A stretch of DNA of 64,000 bases from Candidatus Pelearchaeum maunauluense (GTDB lineage Archaea > Thermoproteota > Nitrososphaeria_A > Caldarchaeales > Caldarchaeaceae), in the NCBI GenBank assembly GCA_030059675.1, contig JANVYQ010000004.1:1-64000 (forward strand), in the 5' to 3' direction. The position numbers and the translations under genes are program-made. The notes under the pieces were generated by a model. That model searched no databases, had not been told where the DNA came from, and saw nothing but the letters and a program-made list of their open reading frames with translations. This document shows, in pieces, positions 1-7,585 of the stretch (the stretch's first letter is position 1; each line of letters opens with the position of its first letter).

Positions 1-115
1 CCTCAAGCAGGGATACCTTCTCCTCAAGCCTGTTTAGAAACTCGTTGCGTAAGTCTTCAATCTCCTTCCTGACATCCGCTATCGTCTCGCTCTTCTTCCC
101 GCCGAGGATACCCAT
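1..115 (-). CDS. Hypothetical coiled-coil protein, N-terminal part only
   Basis: The reverse strand opens with an ATG at 113-115 and stays open to the window edge. The 38 visible residues start MGILGGKKSETIADVRK and continue as a charged heptad-like stretch (KEIEDLRNEFLNRLEEKVSLLE) typical of a coiled coil. Nothing catalytic is visible and I do not recognise the family. It is divergent from the RING-like membrane protein gene. The rest of the gene lies outside the window. Confidence 0.5.
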   Translation of the reverse strand, partial: MGILGGKKSETIADVRKEIEDLRNEFLNRLEEKVSLLE

Positions 116-214
116 GAATTCTCGCATTTAGCATGAGGGGCGGCCTTATAAAAACTGTGTCTCGGATTTCGTCGGAAAGCCTAATCCACGATACAAGAGC
201 TCCGCGTAGCTATT

Positions 215-224
215 CTTTTAAATA
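215..224 (+). promoter_or_regulatory. TATA-like box before the RING-like gene
   Basis: The sequence cttttaaata resembles an archaeal TATA box. Initiation about 25 nt downstream would leave a leader of about 25 nt containing gggtgg just before the ATG at 269, a fair Shine-Dalgarno match. Confidence 0.4.
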
Positions 225-268
225 AGAGACGCTGATAAGGGTTGCGCGGTGCCTAGGGTGGATGCACG

Positions 269-967
269 ATGATGGTCACCGTTGAGGAGGCTCTCGCGCG
301 TTTCTTCAAGATAGGCGCTATCCTCGCCCTGTTGGGGGCTCTCCACATGCTCACGCTCCTCCTCCCCTGGTATGTAGTCTCTCCCGACACGCTGGTCCAG
401 GTCTACATTAGCGGCTACAACGTCCTTGAAACTCTAGCCCTCTCAGTTGTAGGCGGAATCCTGGCAGGCATGGGCTTGCTAATATCCAGCTTCATGGGTA
501 GGGTGAGGACTGTGAGGCTTGTCCTAACCTCGCTGGCGATTGCCGGCGGAGCCTTGGCAGCGCTCTCGCCGACATACTTGCTGATGGTTAAGATACCCCG
601 CCTACAGGTGGCTGGCAATATTGAGTGGGGTCTCTTTGCCTCGCTCTTCACAGCCCTCGCGCTCCTCGCTGTAGGAATACTGGCAGCGCTCACACGTCTC
701 TCAGAACCAAGATACACATACAGCTTCACGGGCACAGTAGCAAGCACGATGCCCCAGCTAGAAGAGACAAGCGTAGGCGAGACAACATTTGAGCCAGCAG
801 AGAGCGTAGAAGAAGGGGCTATGTGCACAATCTGCTACCAAGACGTATCAGCTGACGACGCCGTAAAATGCGCTTCATGCGGCATGGTTTATCACGGGGG
901 ATGCATAGATGAGTGGGTTAGCCTTAACGGTAACTGCCCCAACTGTAAGAGTGTGGTGAAGTCCTAA
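269..967 (+). CDS. Four-helix membrane protein with C-terminal RING/PHD-like zinc domain
   Basis: This 232-residue protein has four hydrophobic segments at about residues 12-36, 50-76, 82-107 and 118-143. An acidic, Thr/Ser-rich linker (144-183) leads to a compact cysteine domain at the very C-terminus. The metal-ligand pattern is C186-x2-C189-x11-C201-x2-C204-x4-H209-x2-C212-x10-C223-x2-C226, a C4HC3 cross-brace arrangement like RING or PHD fingers, with Trp216 between the sixth and seventh ligands. Known: RING domains recruit E2 enzymes in ubiquitin-like transfer, and some archaea (Caldiarchaeum) have an E1/E2/RING set. Inferred: a membrane-anchored RING-like protein, possibly an E3-type ligase or just a zinc-binding protein. 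ATG codons at 269 and 272 are both usable. glyS follows 42 nt downstream on the same strand. Confidence 0.8.
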   Translation: MMVTVEEALARFFKIGAILALLGALHMLTLLLPWYVVSPDTLVQVYISGYNVLETLALSVVGGILAGMGLLISSFMGRVRTVRLVLTSLAIAGGALAALSPTYLLMVKIPRLQVAGNIEWGLFASLFTALALLAVGILAALTRLSEPRYTYSFTGTVASTMPQLEETSVGETTFEPAESVEEGAMCTICYQDVSADDAVKCASCGMVYHGGCIDEWVSLNGNCPNCKSVVKS

Positions 968-1009
968 AGAGGTAGCGGCGCTCTAGCCTGGGCAGAGACT
1001 CCTGGTGAT

Positions 1010-2467
1010 GTGGAGACTATGGGGATGGATGAAATCATAAGACTCGCGCTGGAGCGCGGCTTCTTCTTCCCATCAGCCGAAATCTACCCAAAGACACCAG
1101 CGGGGCTGTGGGACTACGGCCACCTGGGGGTTCTCCTGAAGCAGAAGTATATACAAGCATGGATTCGCGAGATTGTGCGCCGCGACGAGATGATTCTCGT
1201 GGACGGCTCGCAGATACTCCCACGCGATGTCTTCGTAGCTTCTGGACATTTGGAGAGCTTCGCAGACCCAGTGAGCAGCTGCCTCAAGTGCCGCTCCATA
1301 CATCGCGTTGATAGGCTGATAGAGGAGGTGGCTGGGGTCAAGGTTCCTGAGAGAACGCCGCCTGAGCAGATAACCGCGCTCATACGCGAGCATAATGTAC
1401 GCTGCCCTTCATGCGGCGGCGAGCTGGGCGAGGTAAGTCTCTTCAACATGATGTTCAGGCTGAGCGTCGGAGCATCTGGCGATGAAGCATACCTAAGACC
1501 AGAGACATGCCAGAATCTCTTCATAGACTTCCCCCGCATATACAAAATCTCGCGGCGTAAGCTTCCAGTAGGTTTTGCGCAGGTGGGTAAGAGCTTTAGG
1601 AACGAGATATCGCCGCGCCAATCCCTGACTAGGCTCCGCGAGTTCTACCAAGCCGAGGTGGAGGTCTTCTTCAACCCCGCAAAGGCTAATGAGCTGGAGA
1701 AGTTTGAGAGATTCAGGGACTATCCACTCCGCCTTTACTTTGACGAAGAGCTGCATATAACCACATGCGGCGAAGCTGTGGAGAGCAGAATAGTATCAAG
1801 CCGCCTAGCTGCATACTATCTGGCGCTCATACAGAGCTTTTACCTCAAGCTGGGAATACCTGAAGAGAAGCTCCGTATAAGAAGGCTGTTGGAAGATGAG
1901 AAGGCTTTCTACGCCGTTGAGGCATGGGACTTGGAGGTCTTGACGAGCATAGGCTGGATGGAGCTGGTGGCCTGCAACAATCGCGGGGACTACGACCTAA
2001 GCGGCCACGCGCGAGTAAGCCGCGCAGACATGCAGGTCTTTGAAGACGGTGAAAAATTCACACCCCACGTATTTGAGCTCTCCATGGGCGTTGACAGGAG
2101 CATACTCGCTCTCTTAGACCTGGGCTACAGGGTAGAGAACGGGAGGACAGTCCTAAAGCTCCACCCAGCACTGGCACCATACACGGCTGCCGTCTTCCCA
2201 CTTGTAGATAAGCCCGAGCTGGTCAGCAAAGCACGGGAGCTCTACGAGTCCCTCAGGCTGGATATGGATGTCTTCTACGACGAGAGCGGCTCAATAGGGA
2301 GGAGATACAGGCGCCAAGACGAGATAGGCACGCCGTTCTGCATAACAATAGACTACCAAACACTAGAAGACAACACCGCAACAATAAGAGATAGAGACAG
2401 TATGCAGCAGGTTAGGTTGCCGATGCATGAAATTCCGAGCTATCTCGGCGGTAAAACTAAACTCTAG
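1010..2467 (+). CDS. glyS: Glycyl-tRNA synthetase, archaeal/eukaryotic class II type
   Basis: This 485-residue cytoplasmic enzyme charges tRNA-Gly with glycine using ATP. The N-terminus shows the GlyRS signature GFFFPSAEIY and GLWDYGHLGVLLK. Motif 2 is visible as SFRNEISPRQSLTRLREF and motif 3 as FELSMGVDRSILALL. CxxC pairs (SSCLKC and RCPSCGG) lie in the insertion between the N-terminus and motif 2. The C-terminal anticodon-binding domain begins near LAPYTAAVFPL and includes GRRYRRQDEIGTPFCIT. It is somewhat shorter than many archaeal GlyRS because the insertions are reduced. The start is GTG 1010, preceded by ggtgat; ATG codons at 1019 and 1025 are alternatives. The gene stands alone, 42 nt after the RING-like gene. 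Confidence 0.95.
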   Translation: METMGMDEIIRLALERGFFFPSAEIYPKTPAGLWDYGHLGVLLKQKYIQAWIREIVRRDEMILVDGSQILPRDVFVASGHLESFADPVSSCLKCRSIHRVDRLIEEVAGVKVPERTPPEQITALIREHNVRCPSCGGELGEVSLFNMMFRLSVGASGDEAYLRPETCQNLFIDFPRIYKISRRKLPVGFAQVGKSFRNEISPRQSLTRLREFYQAEVEVFFNPAKANELEKFERFRDYPLRLYFDEELHITTCGEAVESRIVSSRLAAYYLALIQSFYLKLGIPEEKLRIRRLLEDEKAFYAVEAWDLEVLTSIGWMELVACNNRGDYDLSGHARVSRADMQVFEDGEKFTPHVFELSMGVDRSILALLDLGYRVENGRTVLKLHPALAPYTAAVFPLVDKPELVSKARELYESLRLDMDVFYDESGSIGRRYRRQDEIGTPFCITIDYQTLEDNTATIRDRDSMQQVRLPMHEIPSYLGGKTKL

Positions 2468-2533
2468 CAGCCTGTTTTGATTTTCCATAGACAGTAAGCT
2501 GGCTCAAGGAGTTAGGCAACGCTATAGTAGGGT

Positions 2534-2588
2534 GCTGGAACATTTTATCACCCACCATAGTAGAGTAATGCTCCTCCAGCGATAAAAT
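2534..2588. other. Nested/crossing inverted repeats in the glyS-phoU spacer
   Basis: The 205-nt spacer between glyS and the PhoU-like gene holds two inverted pairs: gctgga (2534-2539) with tccagc (2575-2580), and attttatc (2542-2549) with gataaaat (2581-2588). Because the arms alternate, the two helices would cross as in a pseudoknot, or be mutually exclusive. No coding sequence is visible here. Function unknown. Confidence 0.35.
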
Positions 2589-2672
2589 CCCCTAAGGTGG
2601 CCTTTAGATGGCGAGGTAGTCTTTAATTATAGCCAGGTGGTATTATTTAGAGGATATCTGAGTGGTGCGGCG

Positions 2673-3338
2673 ATGTTTCCAGCAAGAGAACGCGAGCAGG
2701 GCCTCCGTGTTAAGCTTCTCACGCTAGCCCAAGACCATATGAGGAGTGTTGTGGACGTAATTAGGAAGACGAGCCTAATGATGGAATACTTATGTAATGA
2801 TGAGCCTATCCAGAAGCTTGAAGAGACCTACGCTGATATTCTGAAGAGTGAGGAGAAAGCCCGCGATACGCGTAGGATTATTGAGGATGAGGTTACTAAT
2901 GTTGGTGCGTTGCTCACCAATCGTGAGGATTTTCTGAGGCTTATACATGGTATAGACAGGATAGGCGACACCGCCGAGGGCGTGGCGTTCAGGATTCTAA
3001 GCCTAGCGCGGGCTAAGCTGAAGATAAACAAGGATGTGGCTAAGAATATGTGCGTGCTGAGCGATAGCGTACTGCATACAGTTATGAAGCTGCGTGAGGC
3101 TCTCCTAGCGGTAACGCTCAACCACGACACATTCAGCAATAAACTTAAGGAGATTGAAGAGTCCGAGCGTGCTGTTGATGACCATTACAGGAATCTAGAC
3201 CTCGCAATCCTACAGAGCGAGATGCGCATCCCACAGCTCCTCCTCTCGCGCGAGATAGTATCTATGCTGGAGGACATCGCCGACAGGGCTGAAGAGACCG
3301 TTGAGACGTTGAGGGTTCTTTCGTTCGTCATACTATAA
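2673..3338 (+). CDS. PhoU-like protein of the DUF47 family
   Basis: About 221 residues, nearly all alpha-helical, with the pattern of DUF47/TIGR00153 PhoU-like proteins: MFPAREREQGLRVKLLTLAQDHM, a central IEDEVTNVGALL helix and a C-terminal EIVSMLEDIADRAEETVETLRVL helix. Known: this family is homologous to PhoU and is often linked to phosphate transporters; the helices carry acidic metal-binding clusters. No phosphate transporter gene is adjacent. The reading frame extends back to GTG 2637, but a TATA-like box (tttaattat, 2622-2630) lies too close to that codon, so I prefer ATG 2673, about 45 nt downstream. endA follows 39 nt later. Confidence 0.85.
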   Translation: MFPAREREQGLRVKLLTLAQDHMRSVVDVIRKTSLMMEYLCNDEPIQKLEETYADILKSEEKARDTRRIIEDEVTNVGALLTNREDFLRLIHGIDRIGDTAEGVAFRILSLARAKLKINKDVAKNMCVLSDSVLHTVMKLREALLAVTLNHDTFSNKLKEIEESERAVDDHYRNLDLAILQSEMRIPQLLLSREIVSMLEDIADRAEETVETLRVLSFVIL

Positions 3339-3377
3339 TTGAGGAGTAGTAATAATTAATCGTGGAGGGCGCTGGCC

Positions 3378-3926
3378 TTGGATAGGATTACGGCGGAGCT
3401 TATCCAAGACAGCTTAGTGGTTTGGGATATTGATGCTGGTAGGCGTCTCTTCAGAGAGGGGTTCTACGGTAAGCCGCTGGGGATTCCGAAGCCGCGCGAC
3501 GCTAATTTTGACGCGCCGCTCATACTAGACCTGATAGAGGCCACATACCTAGTTGAGCGCGGCTTGCTGCGGGTGGTCAAGGATGGTGCAGAACTTACGC
3601 TTGAGGAGCTGCTGGAGTATGGTGAGCGGAACTATGAGCGCTTTGCGGACAAGTATCTGGTTTACCGTGACCTCCGCAAGAGAGGGTTTATTATAACACC
3701 AGGGATAAAGTTCGGGAGCGACTTCGCCGCGTATAAGCATGGGCCGGGGATAGACCACGCGCCGTTCATCATACAGGTTAGAAGCGGCAACGACCCGCTC
3801 TCCGCGCTGGATATAGTGCGCTCAGGCAGGCTGGCGACATCTGTAAGGAAACATTTCACGATAGCCGTTCCAGACCACATCAACAAGAAGGTAACCTACC
3901 TAGTCTTTGAGTGGTGGAAAGCATAG
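3378..3926 (+). CDS. endA: tRNA-splicing endonuclease
   Basis: This 182-residue protein cleaves introns from pre-tRNA at bulge-helix-bulge sites. The C-terminal catalytic domain contains IKFGSDFAAYKHGPGIDHAPF, giving the family catalytic triad Tyr119, His127 and Lys170/171 (in INKKVTYLVFEWW). The N-terminal half (residues 1-90) is the diverged structural domain. The size fits the archaeal family of about 180 residues, which acts as a homotetramer or with a second subunit encoded elsewhere. The start is TTG 3378, supported by a strong ggaggg 8-9 nt upstream; no in-frame ATG is near. The stop codon abuts the stop of the convergent downstream gene exactly (3926/3927). Confidence 0.95.
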   Translation: MDRITAELIQDSLVVWDIDAGRRLFREGFYGKPLGIPKPRDANFDAPLILDLIEATYLVERGLLRVVKDGAELTLEELLEYGERNYERFADKYLVYRDLRKRGFIITPGIKFGSDFAAYKHGPGIDHAPFIIQVRSGNDPLSALDIVRSGRLATSVRKHFTIAVPDHINKKVTYLVFEWWKA

Positions 3927-4601
3927 CTACAAGCGCCTGTATAGGACGTGGATTAGTTTCCCACGCCTCTTCATATCAACCAGCTCCTGCCCCATATCCC
4001 GCGCCCACTTGAGCATATCCACCTCTGTGGCTGGGTCTTGGGTAACTACGTGAAGCGTCTCACCAGGCCTGACGAACTTGAAGAAATAATCCCCAACCTT
4101 CGTCAGTATCATCTCGCAGGTCTCGGCTAGGGCTGTTATCCTATGGTCTGGATAGCTCTTTAGGCAGACTATCCCCTCGCGGTCTATCTTCTCCTCATAC
4201 CGCCTTATCGCGTCTTCTCCAGTTAGTAGGCCTGCTAGCTTGGGGTCGCTGTGGGCTTTGAGCTCCACCACCCAGCCATCGCCGTATGGGTCTTCAGCAA
4301 CCTTACCAGGCTCGGCCACGACGCCCTCGTTTATTCTAGCTATCTCGCCCTGGAGAGGAGCCCACAATGAGCCTGTGAAGCGCTGGGATTCAAGCAACGC
4401 CAGCGGCTGTCCCTTCTTGACAGCAGTCCCGACGGGCCTGGGCTTGATATTGCTCAGCTTCCCAACCTTGAAGAGTAGCGGAACAGCCACGCCGACGCGG
4501 TAAGTAAAGCCGCCCAGCGGCCTGAGCCACACATCATTATCAACATCATAGAAAAGCTCACTGGGCAGTGGACAGTCCTCAAGCTTAGAACTTCCCCGCA
4601 T
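3927..4601 (-). CDS. GcvH-like domain fused to TusA-like sulfur-carrier domain
   Basis: This 224-residue two-domain protein has residues 17-135 resembling glycine-cleavage H protein / lipoate-binding protein (DVWLRPLGGFTYRVGVAV, then KKGQPLALLES and APLQGEIARIN). The residue aligned with the lipoyl lysine in the ES-x-K motif is Arg74 (E71-S72-Q73-R74), so lipoylation at the usual site looks impossible. Residues 144-224 resemble TusA: PDHRITAL, Cys162 at the position of the active-site Cys (but C-E-M-I instead of CPxP), then PGETLHVVTQDPATEVDM. Known: TusA and lipoate-binding proteins work in sulfur relay and sulfur oxidation. The gene lies 68 nt downstream of a rhodanese on the same strand, supporting a persulfide-transfer role. 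An upstream in-frame start at 4715 would overlap the rhodanese; ATG 4601 is preferred. Confidence 0.8.
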   Translation of the reverse strand: MRGSSKLEDCPLPSELFYDVDNDVWLRPLGGFTYRVGVAVPLLFKVGKLSNIKPRPVGTAVKKGQPLALLESQRFTGSLWAPLQGEIARINEGVVAEPGKVAEDPYGDGWVVELKAHSDPKLAGLLTGEDAIRRYEEKIDREGIVCLKSYPDHRITALAETCEMILTKVGDYFFKFVRPGETLHVVTQDPATEVDMLKWARDMGQELVDMKRRGKLIHVLYRRL

Positions 4602-4669
4602 AGCCAGCCGCAGAAATAAATTGGAGAAAAGGAATGTTTTGTACGTATCCCCGCTAGTCAAAGAATTGT

Positions 4670-5524
4670 TTAGGCCTGTTCCTTCTCTATCGGGAAGCGT
4701 ACCAGGTTGCCCCACTCACTCCAGCTACCGTCGTAGACCTTAACGTTCTTGTATCCCAGTAGGTACTTCAGGACAAACCATGTATGGCTGGCGCGCTCAC
4801 CTATCCTACAGTAGGTTATTACTTCCTTGTCTGGCGTTACTCCACGCGGTTCGTAGAGTTGTTTTAGCTCCTCAACTGGTTTGAATGTCCCGTCATCCCT
4901 GACAGCCTGTCCCCAGGGTATGTTCACCGCCCCAGGTATATGGCCGCCGCGCTGTGCAGCCTCTTCTGGATACTCTGGCGGCGCGGTTATTTCACCCCTA
5001 TACTCCGCGGGGGAGCGTACATCAACCAGAGCCGCGTTGGGGTTGGCCACCTTAATCTTCAGCAGGTCTGTGAGGAATATCCTATTCTCCAGGTTTATGC
5101 GCGGCACTTTATAGCTCGTGGCTGGGTATGAGGGAGTCTCCTTACTCAGCTCGCCGCCTGAGTCAATCCACTTCTTCCTCCCGCCGTTTAGAAGCCTAAC
5201 ATCACGGTGGTCGTAGAGTTTAAAGACCCAGAAGGCGAAAGCGGCGAACCAGTTATTGTAGTCCCCATAGAGGATTACGGTAGTGTCGTTGGCAATCCCA
5301 AGACGCGACATCAACCTCTCAAATGCCTCAGGCCCTATGACGTCGCGCTGAACAGGGTCATTCATGTCCTTCCTCCAGTCTATCAAGACAGCGCCTGGTA
5401 TGTGGCCCTGCTCATATGCGAGGCGCGGGTCGTAATCTACTTCAACAATCCTCGTGTTTGGCGCGTTTAGGTTCTTCTGGAGCCAGTCAATATCTACTAA
5501 AGCTTCTGGATGTGCGTAGTTCAT
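4670..5524 (-). CDS. Thiosulfate/3-mercaptopyruvate sulfurtransferase, two-domain rhodanese
   Basis: This 284-residue cytoplasmic enzyme moves sulfane sulfur from thiosulfate or mercaptopyruvate to a thiol acceptor. It has two tandem rhodanese domains: an inactive N-terminal one (about 5-130, with WRKDMNDPVQRD and NNWFAAFAFWVFKLY) and an active C-terminal one (about 155-284). The active-site loop is TYCRIGERASHTWFVLKYLL with Cys239, the CRxGER form of the mycobacterial CysA2/SseA group rather than the CGSGVTA loop of mercaptopyruvate enzymes. The neighbour downstream is the GcvH/TusA-like fusion, a plausible sulfur acceptor. The ATG at 5524 has no clear Shine-Dalgarno. Confidence 0.92.
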   Translation of the reverse strand: MNYAHPEALVDIDWLQKNLNAPNTRIVEVDYDPRLAYEQGHIPGAVLIDWRKDMNDPVQRDVIGPEAFERLMSRLGIANDTTVILYGDYNNWFAAFAFWVFKLYDHRDVRLLNGGRKKWIDSGGELSKETPSYPATSYKVPRINLENRIFLTDLLKIKVANPNAALVDVRSPAEYRGEITAPPEYPEEAAQRGGHIPGAVNIPWGQAVRDDGTFKPVEELKQLYEPRGVTPDKEVITYCRIGERASHTWFVLKYLLGYKNVKVYDGSWSEWGNLVRFPIEKEQA

Positions 5525-5617
5525 GGTTGTTTTGACGGAATATAACAGCGTTATAAAGCGATTACCAAACTACATATTATAGAGTAATAATGTGAGGCTT
5601 TGTCCATAGATATATGG

Positions 5618-5941
5618 TCAGCGCAGAACACAACGCCTACCGTCAAACTCGCAGGAGCTATACCTAACCATAATCCAGCCCCTATCCTGGCTCTCGCCTC
5701 CGTCAACAGGCTGCTCCGCGATGAGGCCGTAGCTCGCTACGTTAATCACTAGCTCCTCCGCGAGGAACTCCTCCTCAAGGAAGAAGCGGTTACCCATGAA
5801 GTAGCCCAGCCCAACAAGCCACTTGGCTGGCTCATCACCGTAACGCTTCATATAGCTAATACGCGCGACAGGAGAGCGGTTCTCCAATACGTGCACCGCC
5901 TCGCGCGGAAGGCGGACGCTGCTCTAGTGGTAAATGGGCAT
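5618..5941 (-). pseudogene. Small unknown protein interrupted by an early amber codon
   Basis: A 92-residue frame from GTG 5896 (MHVLENRSPVARISYMKRY ... DRGWIMVRYSSC) reads like real protein. The same frame extends upstream through VRLPREAV to an in-frame TAG at 5924-5926 and then to an ATG at 5939-5941 (MPIYH, stop). A TATA-like element at 5962-5976 sits 25-30 nt before that ATG, the spacing of a leaderless archaeal promoter, so the ATG is probably the ancestral start and the TAG a nonsense mutation or a sequence error. Translation could restart at GTG 5896, which has gagg just upstream. No family recognised; no membrane segment or metal motif seen. Confidence 0.45.
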
Positions 5942-6088
5942 GGCGCATGGCTGGGCAGGCGAATATTAAACATAAACCCCATCGCAGGTTCTCAACAATC
6001 TCCCCCTAATTATTGCATGCTGCTTGTAGGTAACGCTTATATGTAGGTTAGGGCTGCCCCGTCATGGTTGGTATGGTGTTGGTATGGT

Positions 6089-7492
6089 ATGGTCTCAGGT
6101 GATAGAATCTCTAGGAGGAAGGCTCTGAAGGCTATCAGCAACGTTGCTGCGGCTGGTGCGATAGTTGGGGCTGGTGTTGTAGGAGCGATTGGCGGTTTTA
6201 TGGCTGGCTCAACGACGGGAGGAGCGCAGCAAACAGTAACCGAGACACGCACACGCGAGGTTACGAAAACAGTTACGGCAACCAAGACGGTTACGGCAGG
6301 CGCCCCCACTGGTGGAAACCCGATAAAGATTGGATTTGAGGTTCACCGCACAGGTATAGGAGCTGTTTATGGCAAGTGGTATGAACGCACCACGGTAGCC
6401 GCGGTTAATCTCATCAACGAGATGGGCGGGATTGATGGCAGGCCCATAGAGCTGGTAATAGAGGACGATGGCACAGACCCGCAGCGTGGTGCGCAGGTGG
6501 TTGAGAAGTTCGCCCTTGAGCATAAGGTTGATTTTATACTGGGCGCCCTCTTCTCCAACGTAGTCCTTGCAGCAGCCCCCCGTGCAGGTGAGCTGAAGAT
6601 ACCATACTTCGCCGTGAGCGAGGGCTACCACGTGCCCTCAGGAAAGCTCAACAGATACAGCTTCCAGCCAGGGATAACCGACGTCAGGTCGCAGACGCAG
6701 GCTGTAGCTGGGTGGATTGTGGAGAACCTGGGAAAGAAGATAACCATGGTATTCCCAGACTACGCTTTCGGCTACGACCACCGCGACTGGTTTGGGAAGG
6801 CTGCCAGAGACCTGGGTGGTGAGATACTTGAGCTAATCCCGATACCCCCGACTGAGACGACATTCACCAAATACTTCCCTAAAGTCCCAGCGGATACTGA
6901 GGTCCTCTACCACGTCATGGTTGGGCCCGCGGTGCTCACGTTTGTTAAGGAGATGGGCGAGTTCTTCGGCTCTAAGAGGCCTGAGATATTTGGCTTTATA
7001 GACTCGCTGGAGGGCGTGGCGATAGACAGCCCTGGCCTGGAGTTCCTTGAGGGCACCTACTTCTGGGAGGCGTTTCCACGATACTTAGATGGATACGACA
7101 CGCCCTACCACAGGTTCTTCCGCGAGAAAGTGGGCGTTGATGAGAATGGTGCAGACGTGAACGACCCCAAGAGCGTCGCTACATACTCGCATATGTTCAG
7201 CTGTTGGGAGACGCTCTTCATCATAAAGGAGACTGTTGAGCAGAGCGGCTACACGCGGCGTAGCCCAGAGGATTATCGCGCCTTCATAGAGACGTTGGAG
7301 AACTTCAGGTGGTTTAACGAGGGTAACCAGCATCCGCAGGGTGCTAAGCTCTTCAACGGCAGGCTACACCAGGGCTTCGGGCAGCAGTTCATCTCGCGTG
7401 TGGAGAACGGAAGACTCAAGACGGTCTACCGCACAAAGATAGAGGACTCGGTATACGAGTCCGATGTTGATTATACCAAGCAACCGCTCTAG
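6089..7492 (+). CDS. livK: ABC importer substrate-binding protein, Peripla_BP_6 type
   Basis: This 467-residue extracytoplasmic receptor belongs to a branched-chain amino acid (HAAT) family transporter. The N-terminus carries a Tat-like signal (DRISRRKALKAI, Arg9-Arg10, then a Gly/Ala-rich hydrophobic core). A Thr/Val-rich spacer (residues about 55-80) links it to the binding domain, which starts near PIKIGFEVHRTG and shows INEMGGIDGRPIELVIEDD and the RGAQVVEKF region. Known: this family binds amino acids, amides or aromatic acids, so the ligand cannot be read from family alone; the downstream catabolic genes hint at an aromatic or N-heterocyclic acid. The ATG at 6089 is preferred over TTG 6068. 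A T-rich tract separates it from the permease genes. Confidence 0.9.
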   Translation: MVSGDRISRRKALKAISNVAAAGAIVGAGVVGAIGGFMAGSTTGGAQQTVTETRTREVTKTVTATKTVTAGAPTGGNPIKIGFEVHRTGIGAVYGKWYERTTVAAVNLINEMGGIDGRPIELVIEDDGTDPQRGAQVVEKFALEHKVDFILGALFSNVVLAAAPRAGELKIPYFAVSEGYHVPSGKLNRYSFQPGITDVRSQTQAVAGWIVENLGKKITMVFPDYAFGYDHRDWFGKAARDLGGEILELIPIPPTETTFTKYFPKVPADTEVLYHVMVGPAVLTFVKEMGEFFGSKRPEIFGFIDSLEGVAIDSPGLEFLEGTYFWEAFPRYLDGYDTPYHRFFREKVGVDENGADVNDPKSVATYSHMFSCWETLFIIKETVEQSGYTRRSPEDYRAFIETLENFRWFNEGNQHPQGAKLFNGRLHQGFGQQFISRVENGRLKTVYRTKIEDSVYESDVDYTKQPL

Positions 7493-7501
7493 CAGCGTAT
7501 A

Positions 7502-7516
7502 TTTCTTTTATTTTTT
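7502..7516 (+). terminator. T-rich tract after the first substrate-binding protein gene
   Basis: The sequence tttcttttatttttt begins 9 nt after the stop codon and precedes the permease genes. Archaeal RNA polymerase terminates at such U-rich runs without a hairpin. A partial terminator here would raise receptor mRNA relative to permease mRNA; a similar tract follows the second receptor gene near 29370. Confidence 0.5.
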
Positions 7517-7585
7517 GGAAGGAGGCTGTGGCTGGGCTTAGCGTTATATCACCGTCTCTAATCTCTCCAGAGCAGAGTTGATGGT

